Part shown: in pieces, positions 14,526 to 21,623 of the stretch
How positions within the stretch are numbered: position 1 is the stretch's first letter
Layout: every line of letters starts with the position of its first letter
Assembly (NCBI GenBank): GCA_964442525.1
Contig: CAYTZO010000012.1
Location: forward strand, 1 to 24,516
Reading direction: 5' to 3'
Source: CAYTZO01 sp964442525
GTDB taxonomy: Bacteria; Patescibacteriota; Microgenomatia; UBA10105; UBA927
Length of the DNA stretch: 24,516 bases
Notes under the pieces: generated by a model
Database searches by the model: none
What the model saw: the letters and a program-made list of their open reading frames with translations, nothing else
What the model was told of the DNA's origin: nothing
Position numbers and translations under genes: made by a program

Positions 14526-14552
14526 TGTAGTCTCTCCCTTGACTTTTCTCAA
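14524..14552 (-). promoter_or_regulatory. Sigma70-type promoter for yebC
   Basis: On the minus strand TTGAGA (14547-14552) and TACAAT (14524-14529) are 17 bp apart. The start would fall near 14517. It interlocks with the opposite promoter at 14539-14566. Confidence 0.65.
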
Positions 14553-14566
14553 GAAAACGGTACACT
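14539..14566 (+). promoter_or_regulatory. Sigma70-type promoter for the TPR gene
   Basis: TTGACT (14539-14544) and TACACT (14561-14566) are 16 bp apart. The -10 box ends 7 nt before the ATG at 14574, predicting a leaderless transcript. The -35 lies inside the yebC promoter spacer, so RNA polymerase could not occupy both at once. Confidence 0.6.
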
Positions 14567-14573
14567 GACCCCT

Positions 14574-15281
14574 ATGCCCGCGACCGATATATCCTCTCAT
14601 GAAGCGGCAATTGCCGCTGCGCTCCGTCAAAACTGGAAGGAAGCAGTCCGCATCAACACAAGTCTCCTAAAAAAGGATAAAAACGACATCGAATCAGGCA
14701 ATAGGCTTGCATTTGCCCAACTCAAAATAGGCCAACTGACTGCGGCCAAACGTACGTATCAAAAAGTGCTCAAACTTGATCCGTATAACCAAATTGCCCT
14801 TAAAAATCTCAAACGCCTTACGAGTCTCAAACGAAAAGACCTGCCCAAAGAAGGAGGAGGACAAATTTCACCGCTCTTTTTCCTCGAAGAGCCCGGGAAA
14901 ACAAAAATCGCCTCAGCGATTAACCTCGCACCGCTTGCCGTCCTTTCCTCCCTCTCGCCGGGTCAGGAGGTATTTCTGAAGGCAAAAAATCACGTCGTGG
15001 AAATTCGGGATGAAAAACACGTTTATCTCGGAGCGCTCCCTGATGATCTGTCATTTCGCCTCATTCATCTTCTTGCCGCCGGCAATCGTTACCAGGCGAT
15101 TGTCAAAGGGGCAGGCAAAAACTTCCTCACGGTGATTCTTCGGGAGATTTTTCGCGCAAAACGCTTTCGTCAGTATCCTTCATTTGCCGCCTCGCCAAGC
15201 TATATCCCCCTCAGCCGGGAACCCTCGGCCGATGCCGCGAATGAGATTGGCGCTGAGGGAGAAGAACGGGAAGAAGCCTAA
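14574..15281 (+). CDS. TPR-repeat protein with uncharacterised C-terminal domain
   Basis: 235 residues. Residues about 8-85 form two to three tetratricopeptide repeats, with the signature AKRTYQKVLKLDPYNQIALKNL, so a protein-protein interaction role is likely. After a basic linker (SLKRKDLPKEGG) comes an alpha/beta stretch (about 120-200) including HVVEIRDEKHVYLGALPDDLSFRLIHLL, which resembles a small beta-barrel. The tail is acidic. No membrane segment or signal peptide. The predicted mRNA is leaderless. Its stop overlaps by 4 bp that of the convergent LytR_C gene. No specific partner can be read from the sequence. Confidence 0.8.
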   Translation: MPATDISSHEAAIAAALRQNWKEAVRINTSLLKKDKNDIESGNRLAFAQLKIGQLTAAKRTYQKVLKLDPYNQIALKNLKRLTSLKRKDLPKEGGGQISPLFFLEEPGKTKIASAINLAPLAVLSSLSPGQEVFLKAKNHVVEIRDEKHVYLGALPDDLSFRLIHLLAAGNRYQAIVKGAGKNFLTVILREIFRAKRFRQYPSFAASPSYIPLSREPSADAANEIGAEGEEREEA

Positions 15282-16252
15282 CGATTGGATTTTGGGGCAA
15301 AGAGGCCCGCGTATCCCTTCCCCACGAAAACAGTCAAATCCGCTTGTCCGTTTTCATCTTCACGCGACGCCCCTTGGCTGCAACCCAATGACCTAGTGAT
15401 TACCCCGGCGGTGATACTTGCCAGGCCGTCCCGCGAACCGACGAGTTCACAAATTCCTTTAACGTCACGGTCGCTGTTACCGACGAAAACGACAGCCGCT
15501 CCCATATGCGTAATAAAACGGGCCAGCCTGCCGCCAAGAGCCGGCGTTTTGGTGGCGTTGAGGACGATAACCCGCAGTCCCTCACCTCTCACGTCAGAAT
15601 CCTCAAGAATGTCATTTAAGAAAAGATCCAAACGATTTATATCAACCGTGATGCTCTGGCTCCCGTCAGGAAGTTTTATGGCAGAAAGTCCGTTGTCACG
15701 CGTAAGGTCAAGCTCTTTCGTTTTACCGCTGTTTCGCGATGCCCATGCACGCAGAAATCGTATGTAGGGAAAAAGACCGATGTTGGTCCTCCACCCTCTC
15801 TGAAGATACGTTCCAAAACCGGAAATCGAAAAAAACCTCCCGAGAGCACGGTTCGGGTCGGAAACTCCTTCAAACTCGGAAGTTGGAGGTCCGATGTACC
15901 AAGGAATCGGGACCGCCAAAAGTTGCGAAACCGTTTGGGTAAGAATCCCGCCTTGCGAAGGATCCGTCTCTCCTAATTTCCAGAATGAGGTGAGCGGATA
16001 CTGTCCAAGACTGTATACTCCCTCAACCGCCGTGTCGGCCGGAAGTGTGAGGATCGTGGAATTTCTCCCCTGACTATCCCATGACCAGACGGTAATGGGG
16101 CTACCGGCGACCAAAACGGTCATCCTGCCCGCCGGAGAAGTTAATCGGATGATAAATGCCAAAAAAATACCAATAACCCCAACGGAAAAAATCCCCCAAA
16201 ATATGGCTTTATAACGGCCTGCCGCCCGTTGGTAGCGCTTCTCGACTACCAC
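15278..16252 (-). CDS. Membrane-anchored LytR_C-domain protein
   Basis: 324 residues: a short basic cytoplasmic tail, one membrane helix (about 17-38), then an extracytoplasmic region. The first part (about 40-210) is weakly like the LytR-CpsA-Psr fold but lacks clear catalytic Arg/Asp motifs. The C-terminus (about 225-315) is a LytR_C domain: RVIVLNATKTPALGGRLARF, MGAAVVFVGNS and a final DLTVFVGKGYAGLF. Such proteins are linked to envelope polymer attachment in other bacteria; here the catalytic role is uncertain. It starts with GTG, 5 bp inside the end of the upstream 47-aa gene, implying coupling. It is last in the tgt cluster. Confidence 0.75.
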   Translation of the reverse strand: MVVEKRYQRAAGRYKAIFWGIFSVGVIGIFLAFIIRLTSPAGRMTVLVAGSPITVWSWDSQGRNSTILTLPADTAVEGVYSLGQYPLTSFWKLGETDPSQGGILTQTVSQLLAVPIPWYIGPPTSEFEGVSDPNRALGRFFSISGFGTYLQRGWRTNIGLFPYIRFLRAWASRNSGKTKELDLTRDNGLSAIKLPDGSQSITVDINRLDLFLNDILEDSDVRGEGLRVIVLNATKTPALGGRLARFITHMGAAVVFVGNSDRDVKGICELVGSRDGLASITAGVITRSLGCSQGASREDENGQADLTVFVGKGYAGLFAPKSNR

Positions 16253-16389
16253 TCTCTCTTCCCCTTTTTTATAATCTCGACTGTCGGAAGCTGCCAGCTC
16301 CCCGAAAGTTGTTTTTGGGCTTTTTTCTCAAGCTCCGTCTTTTTGAGTTTTTTCTTTTTGCTCTTGTAATAATCTCCGAATGATGGCAT
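16246..16389 (-). CDS. 47-aa basic hypothetical protein
   Basis: Begins MPSFGDYYKSKKKKLKK and is rich in Lys, with a short helix and a more hydrophobic end (SGSWQLPTVEIIKKG). An exceptionally good Shine-Dalgarno, AAGGAGGTGA, lies just upstream of the ATG and directly after the tgt stop, which marks it as a genuine small gene and fixes the start; a longer in-frame version reaching into tgt is not supported. It overlaps the GTG start of the LytR_C gene by 7 nt. No known family. A nucleic-acid-binding or ribosome-associated peptide is possible from its charge alone. Confidence 0.7.
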   Translation of the reverse strand: MPSFGDYYKSKKKKLKKTELEKKAQKQLSGSWQLPTVEIIKKGKREW

Positions 16390-16402
16390 ACGCTCACCTC
16401 CT

Positions 16403-17656
16403 TTATGTATTGTAAAGCCACGTCTTTTTGAGTTCAACAAATGTCCCGCGCCGTATCGCCTCGCGGATCTGCCCCGTGAGGGAAATAACGAAGTGGAGAT
16501 TGTGAAGGGTGGCAAGCCGATACCCCAGAAGCTCGCGCACGCGAAACAGGTGATGGAGGTAGGCCCGCGTTACGTGCCGGCACGTGTAACACGTACACCC
16601 CTTCTCTATCGGTGACGCATCCGTGGCAAAATCTTTTTTAGTGATATCAAGCTCATATGAACGGCTGCTCTTCACGTACATTTTTCCCATGCGCGCCAGG
16701 CGGGTTGGCTGGACGCAGTCAAACGTATCAATCCCCGCTTCGACAAGGGCAAAAATATCATCAATTTCCCCGACTCCCAAAAGATGCCGGGGTTTCCGGG
16801 TGGGCAGAAGCGGTGTCACCCAGCCGAGGACATTTCTCATTTCCTCTTTTCCCTCCCCCACGGAAACGCCGCCGATGGCGATTCCGTCAAAATCCATTTT
16901 TGAAATGACTCCCGTTGATTGTCTGCGCAAATCCTCAAATACACTCCCCTGTATCACTCCGTAAAGCGCCTGATGCGTTTTGTTGCTCTTGGCATGGGCC
17001 CTGAGGCTTCGCTGCGCCCAACGGTGCGTGCGCTCCATGGCAGCCTTTGCATACGCGTGGGTCGTCGGAAACGGCGCACACTCGTCAAACGCAATCATAA
17101 TGTCGCTTCCGAGCGCCTGCTGGATCCTCATGGATTTTTCCGGAGTAAAGCGGTGCCGGCTCCCGTCCCAGTGGGAAGTAAATGTCACGCCGTCTTCATC
17201 TATTTTGACCAGTTCCCCGATCGGACGGTACTCATCGGGGTAAACATGATCTTTAACCAATTCTTTTCTGGAAACTTTGCGGGTGAATTTTTCCTGATCC
17301 AAAACAGCGGGCTCGGAAATGGCAACGTTCACAAGCCTTTTTGCTCCAAGGGAAAACACCTGAAAGCCACCGCTATCGGTAATAATCGGCCCACTCCAGC
17401 CCATAAATTTATGTAGTCCGCCGAATTTTTTAATGACATCAAGCCCGGGCCGGAGATAGGCGTGATAGGTGTTAACGAAAAAGAGCTCGACACCGAGTAA
17501 TCCGAGCTCGTCAGGCGTGAGCGATTTGACACTCGCCTGCGTCCCTACCGGCACAAAAGCCGGGGTGTGGATGGTGCCGTGAGGCGTTTGGATCGCGCCA
17601 GTCCGTGCGCGAGACTCGCGGTCTTTTTTTAAAACCGTAAACGAGAACCCCAGCAT
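16403..17656 (-). CDS. tgt: Queuine tRNA-ribosyltransferase (tRNA-guanine transglycosylase) with an insertion
   Basis: Replaces guanine 34 in GUN-anticodon tRNAs with a 7-deazaguanine base on the way to queuosine. Active-site Asp in DSGGFQVFSLG, base-binding IAIGGVSVGEG, nucleophile Asp in DTFDCVQPTRLAR, and the zinc site CTCYTCRH completed by His in TLHNLHF. It is 418 residues, against about 375 in E. coli; a roughly 40-residue, charged insert follows VFSLG (about residues 100-142) before the sequence resumes at DGVTFTSHWDG. I chose ATG 17656 because a TGGTACAAT extended -10 (17665-17673) ends 8 nt before it; ATG 17674 is possible but would put that -10 inside the gene. No queuosine biosynthesis genes are nearby. 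Confidence 0.95.
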   Translation of the reverse strand: MLGFSFTVLKKDRESRARTGAIQTPHGTIHTPAFVPVGTQASVKSLTPDELGLLGVELFFVNTYHAYLRPGLDVIKKFGGLHKFMGWSGPIITDSGGFQVFSLGAKRLVNVAISEPAVLDQEKFTRKVSRKELVKDHVYPDEYRPIGELVKIDEDGVTFTSHWDGSRHRFTPEKSMRIQQALGSDIMIAFDECAPFPTTHAYAKAAMERTHRWAQRSLRAHAKSNKTHQALYGVIQGSVFEDLRRQSTGVISKMDFDGIAIGGVSVGEGKEEMRNVLGWVTPLLPTRKPRHLLGVGEIDDIFALVEAGIDTFDCVQPTRLARMGKMYVKSSRSYELDITKKDFATDASPIEKGCTCYTCRHVTRAYLHHLFRVRELLGYRLATLHNLHFVISLTGQIREAIRRGTFVELKKTWLYNT

Positions 17657-17664
17657 AGGAGGCC

Positions 17665-17673
17665 ATTGTACCA
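17665..17673 (-). promoter_or_regulatory. Extended -10 promoter of tgt
   Basis: On the minus strand TG-G-TACAAT ends 8 nt before the tgt ATG at 17656, with no recognisable -35. It predicts a leaderless or nearly leaderless tgt transcript. The opposite promoter at 17690-17718 lies just beyond. Confidence 0.5.
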
Positions 17674-17689
17674 TGACTGCACTTCTGGC

Positions 17690-17718
17690 TTGACATAAAG
17701 ATAAAAGCGACGTAGACT
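17690..17718 (+). promoter_or_regulatory. Consensus promoter for the gap-truncated gene
   Basis: TTGACA (17690-17695), a perfect -35, and TAGACT (17713-17718) are 17 bp apart. The start would be near 17725, about 7 nt before the ATG at 17732. Confidence 0.65.
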
Positions 17719-17731
17719 GACGAGCAGTTAT

Positions 17732-17911
17732 ATGGCCGATTCCCAACAAACAGGACAAGTTCGCAAAGAATGGCCGCCCGTGGGATCAATAGTTGAAGGA
17801 CATGGCAAAGTGATCTCTCTTAACGGACGAGGAATGCCGGTCGTGAAGCCTGAAGGAGCAACATTAGGCCACGCGCTCGAAGCGGGCACGACCGTCACCA
17901 TCGTTTTTCCC
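17732..17911 (+). CDS. Hypothetical protein, N-terminal 60 residues (cut by gap)
   Basis: Sixty residues beginning MADSQQTGQVRKEW are visible before the scaffold gap. The stretch PPVGSIVEGHGKVISLNGRGMPVVKPEG looks like beta strands joined by tight turns, perhaps a small beta-barrel. The frame cannot be followed across the Ns, and the sequence after the gap is not a credible continuation in any fixed frame. A strong promoter and good ATG support a real gene, divergent from tgt. No family recognised. Confidence 0.55.
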
Positions 17912-18011
17912 NNNNNNNNNNNNNNNNNNNNNNNNNNNNNNNNNNNNNNNNNNNNNNNNNNNNNNNNNNNNNNNNNNNNNNNNNNNNNNNNNNNNNNNNN
18001 NNNNNNNNNNN
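17912..18011. other. Scaffold gap, 100 N
   Basis: Placeholder gap of exactly 100 N. Unlike the first gap, the flanks are not identical to each other, but the right flank starts within a duplicate of the antiporter 3' end (18020-18051). That repeat may have caused the assembly break, and the true gap length is unknown. Confidence 0.95.
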
Positions 18012-18012
18012 G

Positions 18013-18051
18013 CTACCCAAGCCCGTGCTCGATCTTGAGGCGGCTGATTTT
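18013..18051 (-). pseudogene. Duplicate of the antiporter gene's 3' end
   Basis: Read on the minus strand, this encodes KISRLKIEHGLG and a TAG stop, the same C-terminus as the antiporter at 18580-20304. A 32-bp stretch (18020-18051) is identical to 18587-18618. Upstream of it the similarity stops within a few codons. It is either a remnant left by an insertion or a recombination footprint, or the end of a second antiporter-like gene otherwise lost; the nearby gap hides nothing on the side where the gene body should be. Confidence 0.6.
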
Positions 18052-18063
18052 ACCCGTTACGAT

Positions 18064-18092
18064 TTGACGAATAGAGATTTTTATTGTATGAT
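18064..18092 (+). promoter_or_regulatory. Consensus promoter for the 155-aa hypothetical gene
   Basis: TTGACG (18064-18069) and TATGAT (18087-18092), 17 bp apart. Transcription would start near 18099, about 5 nt before the ATG at 18104. Confidence 0.65.
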
Positions 18093-18103
18093 GGCCCCAA
18101 ACT

Positions 18104-18571
18104 ATGGCAAGATTTAAACTCGAAGAGTTGCGAACCGAAAGCCGGATATTATTTCCTACCATACAAGGGCCTGATGTTATCCCATGGAATCAAGCTTTGT
18201 CTCAACTCCAAGCTATGCTAAAAGCACAAAAGCTTGAAACGACAGCTACAGATCTTACTGCCTCAGTGACAACCAAACCCAATCCCGAAGGAGATGGCGT
18301 TATAGGAGCCCCAGTTCGAGCTCCAAAAACAGTGACGAAGAAACAGCTCGAATCCATTCTGCTGCTCTCGCCGGGCTATATGAAGGTTGAGGTCGGAGAA
18401 CTAGCTGAACCAGTTAAGCACGATGGTCAAAAATTATCTCTCGTTATCGCATTGGAACACACGGCGCAAACATACGATAAGTTGGATAAACCCGAAGGAG
18501 TCGGAACTCTTTGGGAAATCTTTGGCATTGAAAAAAACGGCACCGCCCACAGATTTGGGACCCAAACTTAA
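18104..18571 (+). CDS. Hypothetical protein, 155 aa
   Basis: Begins MARFKLEELRTESRIL. A helical N-terminal half (to about residue 50), a Thr/Pro-rich linker with TTKPNPEGDGVIGAPVRAPK (about 55-77), and a C-terminal part (about 78-150) with LLLSPGYMKVEVGELAEPV that may form a beta structure. No membrane segment, Cys cluster or known motif. It faces the antiporter gene tail to tail, 8 bp apart, and lies between the two 32-bp copies of the antiporter 3' end. It looks less GC-rich than its neighbours, which, with the flanking repeat, is compatible with recent acquisition. No family recognised. Confidence 0.6.
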   Translation: MARFKLEELRTESRILFPTIQGPDVIPWNQALSQLQAMLKAQKLETTATDLTASVTTKPNPEGDGVIGAPVRAPKTVTKKQLESILLLSPGYMKVEVGELAEPVKHDGQKLSLVIALEHTAQTYDKLDKPEGVGTLWEIFGIEKNGTAHRFGTQT

Positions 18572-18579
18572 TTACCTTT

Positions 18580-20304
18580 TTATCCCAGCCCGTGCTCGAT
18601 CTTGAGGCGGCTGATTTTTCCGGAAATGTCCTCCGGGGCAACACCAAAATCAGCGAGAAGCCGCTCGACAATTGCAAGCGCCGCTTCAAATTCCGGCTGC
18701 ACCAACGTATGAACCCCCAAAGACTTTAGATGGCGCTGATCTTCTTCATGATGGGTGCGGCAAATAATGCGGACTCTTCGGCTCAGGCTCTGGGCATTGG
18801 TGACAATCATCTCCTGCGTATGGCGGTCGGGAATGGCGATAATAACCGCACGGGCCAGATCTACCTGCGCATAGTCCAAGACGTCTTTATCGGCCGGATC
18901 TCCATACACAACCGGGATGCCTTTGCCCCGCAGTTCGGCAACGGTATTGTGATTATAGTCGACAACGAGAAAGGGAACGTTGGCCATTTGAAGCGCCCGG
19001 CCGACGTACTTGCCTACCCTGCCGTAGCCGCAGATCACGATGTGATCGGCAATGTTCATTTGTTCGTCCCCGACGCTCTTTTCGTCATTTTCGGGAAAAA
19101 TCCTCGGCCAGTGTTTCCCCAGAAAGTGGCGGAGCCAATAATAGAGTTGGTGCCCGCCACCGAGAAGCGGGGTACTGACAAATATCGTCAAAAACACCAG
19201 AGCCACCAAAAGCGCATATTGATCCTGCGACAACGCCTTTATGCCCAGACCCTCTTGGGCGATGATGAAGCCGAACTCGCTTATCTGGGTAAGATACAAG
19301 CCAACGAGGAATGCACTTTTGCGATGATACCCCAAAAAGCGCATGATCCCCGTGACCAAAAACCACTTCAAGAAAACCACCGTCACCGTTAAACTAACCA
19401 GAATCGGCCACTGCCGCAAAAGAAACGATGCCGGCAACACCATACCGAGCGTGACAAAAAAGATGACGGCGAACAGGTCCCGAAGCGGCCGAACTTCGGC
19501 AAATATCGCGTGGTTTTGACTGGTTTCGGCAACTAAAAGGCCTGCGATAAACGCGCCCAGTCCCGCAGAAAGTCCCAGTGCGTAAGTCGCCGTTGCGGCC
19601 AAAAATACGAGCCCGATGGTCGCAAGCAGAAAAACTTCACGGCTGCCGATCGCGGCTACTTTATTTAACAGTTGCGGGATGCCGACTCTGCCCAGGTAGG
19701 TAATGAGAGCAAGAGCAACAACGGCTTTTATAATGCTCAGGGCAATAGTGCCAATGGTCCCGAAAAATGTCGGGACGCCCCCCCCTACAACTCCGGCAAC
19801 AGCCGGAAGGATAATCATAAGCGGCACGACCGCAAGATCCTGGATGACCAGCCAGCCGGTTGCGATCTCTCCGGGCAGGGTTTCGAGGTCTCCGCGTTCA
19901 GAAAGAATTTTCACGACAACCGCCGTCGAGGAAAGAGCGGCCGCCGACGCGATAAAAAGGGCCGGCAAGAAAGGAAAACCCAACGCCAGAAGCCCCAACA
20001 GGAAAATAAAAATTGAGAGGATTATTTGCGTTGTTGCCGCCCAGAGGAGACTGCGCAGGAGGGGCCGCAAACGGTGAAAGGAAAACTCTACGCCCAGGGT
20101 AAACAGAAGGAGCGTGATACCGCTTTCGGCAATCTGCTTTAAAAATTCCTGACTGGCGAGCTTGGGCGAAAGGTTGCCGAATAGTATGCCTGCGGCGATG
20201 TAGCCTAAAAGCGGCGGCTGACGGAGCCGCTTGGCAGCTATGCCGCCGGTTATAGCCGCTGCAAAGACCAAAAACAGCGTCAGGATAAAACTCGCGTTTT
20301 CCAT
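18580..20304 (-). CDS. CPA2-type cation/proton antiporter with RCK domain (KefB/KefC-like)
   Basis: 574 residues. The N-terminal 385 or so make a 12- to 13-helix antiporter domain with LLLFTLGVEFSFHRLRPL, AALSSTAVVVKIL and WLVIQDLAVVPLM, whose Asp is the expected ion-binding residue. A cytoplasmic RCK (TrkA-N) domain follows: NIADHIVICGYGRVGKYVGRAL with the GxGxxG nucleotide loop, then VVDYN and VVYGDPAD. It lacks the longer C-terminal extension of some relatives. It probably exchanges K+ or Na+ for H+ under nucleotide control, complementing the proton-pumping pyrophosphatase (inference). Its ATG directly follows the TAG of the preceding gene, so it ends a minus-strand operon. Confidence 0.92.
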   Translation of the reverse strand: MENASFILTLFLVFAAAITGGIAAKRLRQPPLLGYIAAGILFGNLSPKLASQEFLKQIAESGITLLLFTLGVEFSFHRLRPLLRSLLWAATTQIILSIFIFLLGLLALGFPFLPALFIASAAALSSTAVVVKILSERGDLETLPGEIATGWLVIQDLAVVPLMIILPAVAGVVGGGVPTFFGTIGTIALSIIKAVVALALITYLGRVGIPQLLNKVAAIGSREVFLLATIGLVFLAATATYALGLSAGLGAFIAGLLVAETSQNHAIFAEVRPLRDLFAVIFFVTLGMVLPASFLLRQWPILVSLTVTVVFLKWFLVTGIMRFLGYHRKSAFLVGLYLTQISEFGFIIAQEGLGIKALSQDQYALLVALVFLTIFVSTPLLGGGHQLYYWLRHFLGKHWPRIFPENDEKSVGDEQMNIADHIVICGYGRVGKYVGRALQMANVPFLVVDYNHNTVAELRGKGIPVVYGDPADKDVLDYAQVDLARAVIIAIPDRHTQEMIVTNAQSLSRRVRIICRTHHEEDQRHLKSLGVHTLVQPEFEAALAIVERLLADFGVAPEDISGKISRLKIEHGLG

Positions 20305-20874
20305 CTATACTTTTATAACGAAAGAGGCCGAAAGAACCGCCAAAATACCAAGGGCATTGAGGAAAAACGAAACGAGGGCAAACTGTGCCGTATTCATTTT
20401 TGCGATACCCAGAAGGGTGACTCCCAACTCGTCCGGCAGCGGAGAGGCGATAATAAGAGCTCCGATGACGGGAAGCGTCCATCGGAAGTAGCGCGTATGG
20501 AGAAGTTTGCCCAGGTACTTCCCGCCAAACTTGTCGTAAATCGGCTTTACTTCCTCTATGAGGTCATCTTTGACAAATCGAAGGACAAAAAGGTCACCAA
20601 CCACCGCACCCAGACCGGCAACGAGGGCAATCTCAATGGGCGACAGACGCTCCGCCAAAATAAGCAGAATGAGTGCACCGCTTGCGGCAGAGAGGGTTGA
20701 AACGAAAAGCATGCCTCCCAAAAAAGCACCCAGATAGCCCAAAGAACCCATCTGCAACAAAAAGGACCGGAACGCCTCATTTCGGGAAAACGCCAGGGCG
20801 GCTAAAATCCCTACGAGGATCAAAAAGAGATTTTTATGCTTATGGGAAGCATTGGTGCGTTTTTTCCGACGCAT
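20305..20874 (-). CDS. Small multi-spanning membrane protein
   Basis: 189 residues starting MRRKKRTNASHKHKN, with about five membrane segments (near 15-30, 45-75, 80-100, 135-150 and 160-187). IIASPLPDELGVTLLGIAKM, with two prolines and an acidic pair inside a membrane region, is reminiscent of DedA/VTT or YqaA-type small transporters, but the match is weak. The ATG lies 7 nt after an extended -10 (TGTTATACT), which sits across the end of the RluA-type gene, so it may have its own leaderless mRNA as well as read-through. A longer frame upstream exists but overlaps the RluA-type gene. Confidence 0.7.
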   Translation of the reverse strand: MRRKKRTNASHKHKNLFLILVGILAALAFSRNEAFRSFLLQMGSLGYLGAFLGGMLFVSTLSAASGALILLILAERLSPIEIALVAGLGAVVGDLFVLRFVKDDLIEEVKPIYDKFGGKYLGKLLHTRYFRWTLPVIGALIIASPLPDELGVTLLGIAKMNTAQFALVSFFLNALGILAVLSASFVIKV

Positions 20875-20879
20875 ATGTT

Positions 20880-21623
20880 TTAGTATAACAGAGAAGGGTT
20901 TCGTTGGGTTTCTGAACCAATTATCATTTGCATATCCGCTGGTATTGGAGAGGTAAATTCCAGCACGCGGGCGTGGGTGGGGTGGGAAAACGATATTTTC
21001 CACGCATGAAGCATGACGCGAGGCGCCCACGTGCGGTCAGCTCGTGCGGTCTTACGACCGGCATACAGATAATCACCTACAATCGGATGATTAATATACT
21101 TGAGGTGAACGCGGATTTGATGCGTCCTGCCGGTTTCGGGATAGAGCTCAACAAGGGAGAAAAATCCCTCGGCTTCGCTCGGGATGATACGAATCACTTT
21201 ATACTTCGTCACCGCTTCTTTTCCGCCGGGTACGATGCCGAACCGTTCCCTATTCCACGGGAGGCGGCCAACGGGAGCCCGGATTTCTCCCTCCGGCGGC
21301 ACGAGTTTTCCGTGTACTAACGCAAGATATGTTTTTTTAACCAGCCGCTCTTTAAACTGCCGCTGAAGTTCGGCAAATGCTTTAGGATTTTTTGCTATAA
21401 GGAGAATGCCTGACGTTTCTTTATCGATCCTATGTACTATTCCCGCTCTGTCCCTGAAGTCTTTGTCTTCAATTCTTAATTCTACATCCTTAGTTCTTAA
21501 TTCCTTTTCCGCCCAGTCCTGGACCGTCTCCCCTTTTACTGACTCTGCTCTATTGACGACGAGACCGGCGGGTTTATTTATAACGAAGAGGTCGCCGTCT
21601 TCAAAAAGTATCGGAATGTTCAT
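20880..21623 (-). CDS. RluA-family pseudouridine synthase
   Basis: Isomerises specific uridines in rRNA or tRNA. 247 residues; catalytic Asp67 in GIVHRIDKETSG, preceded by LFVINKPAGLVVN, with KKTYLALVHG, ETGRTHQIRVHL and HPIVGDYLYAG later in the fold. There is no N-terminal S4 domain, unlike RluC/RluD. The start MNIPILFEDG is the ATG overlapping the upstream gene's TGA, so it is translationally coupled. Residues about 41-57 are encoded by an A/T-rich tract with a repeated GAATTAAGAA, and residues in IIPSEAEGFF by a GC-rich repeat (21164-21187); both lie in loops. Target site unknown. Confidence 0.93.
   Translation of the reverse strand: MNIPILFEDGDLFVINKPAGLVVNRAESVKGETVQDWAEKELRTKDVELRIEDKDFRDRAGIVHRIDKETSGILLIAKNPKAFAELQRQFKERLVKKTYLALVHGKLVPPEGEIRAPVGRLPWNRERFGIVPGGKEAVTKYKVIRIIPSEAEGFFSLVELYPETGRTHQIRVHLKYINHPIVGDYLYAGRKTARADRTWAPRVMLHAWKISFSHPTHARVLEFTSPIPADMQMIIGSETQRNPSLLY
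21164..21187 (-). repeat. Dispersed-type repeat inside the RluA-family gene
   Basis: The plus strand reads ATCCCTCGGCTTCGCTCGGG followed by ATGA. From memory, this sequence is common as a dispersed, half-palindromic repeat in many bacterial genomes, including CPR. Here it encodes IIPSEAEG in frame, in a loop between two strands of the synthase fold, so the insertion would be tolerated. Confidence 0.5.

Noticed and set aside
17912..18067. Continuation of the 17732 gene across the gap
   Set aside because: The frame through 100 placeholder Ns is arbitrary, and the sequence after the gap is the antisense of an antiporter C-terminus.
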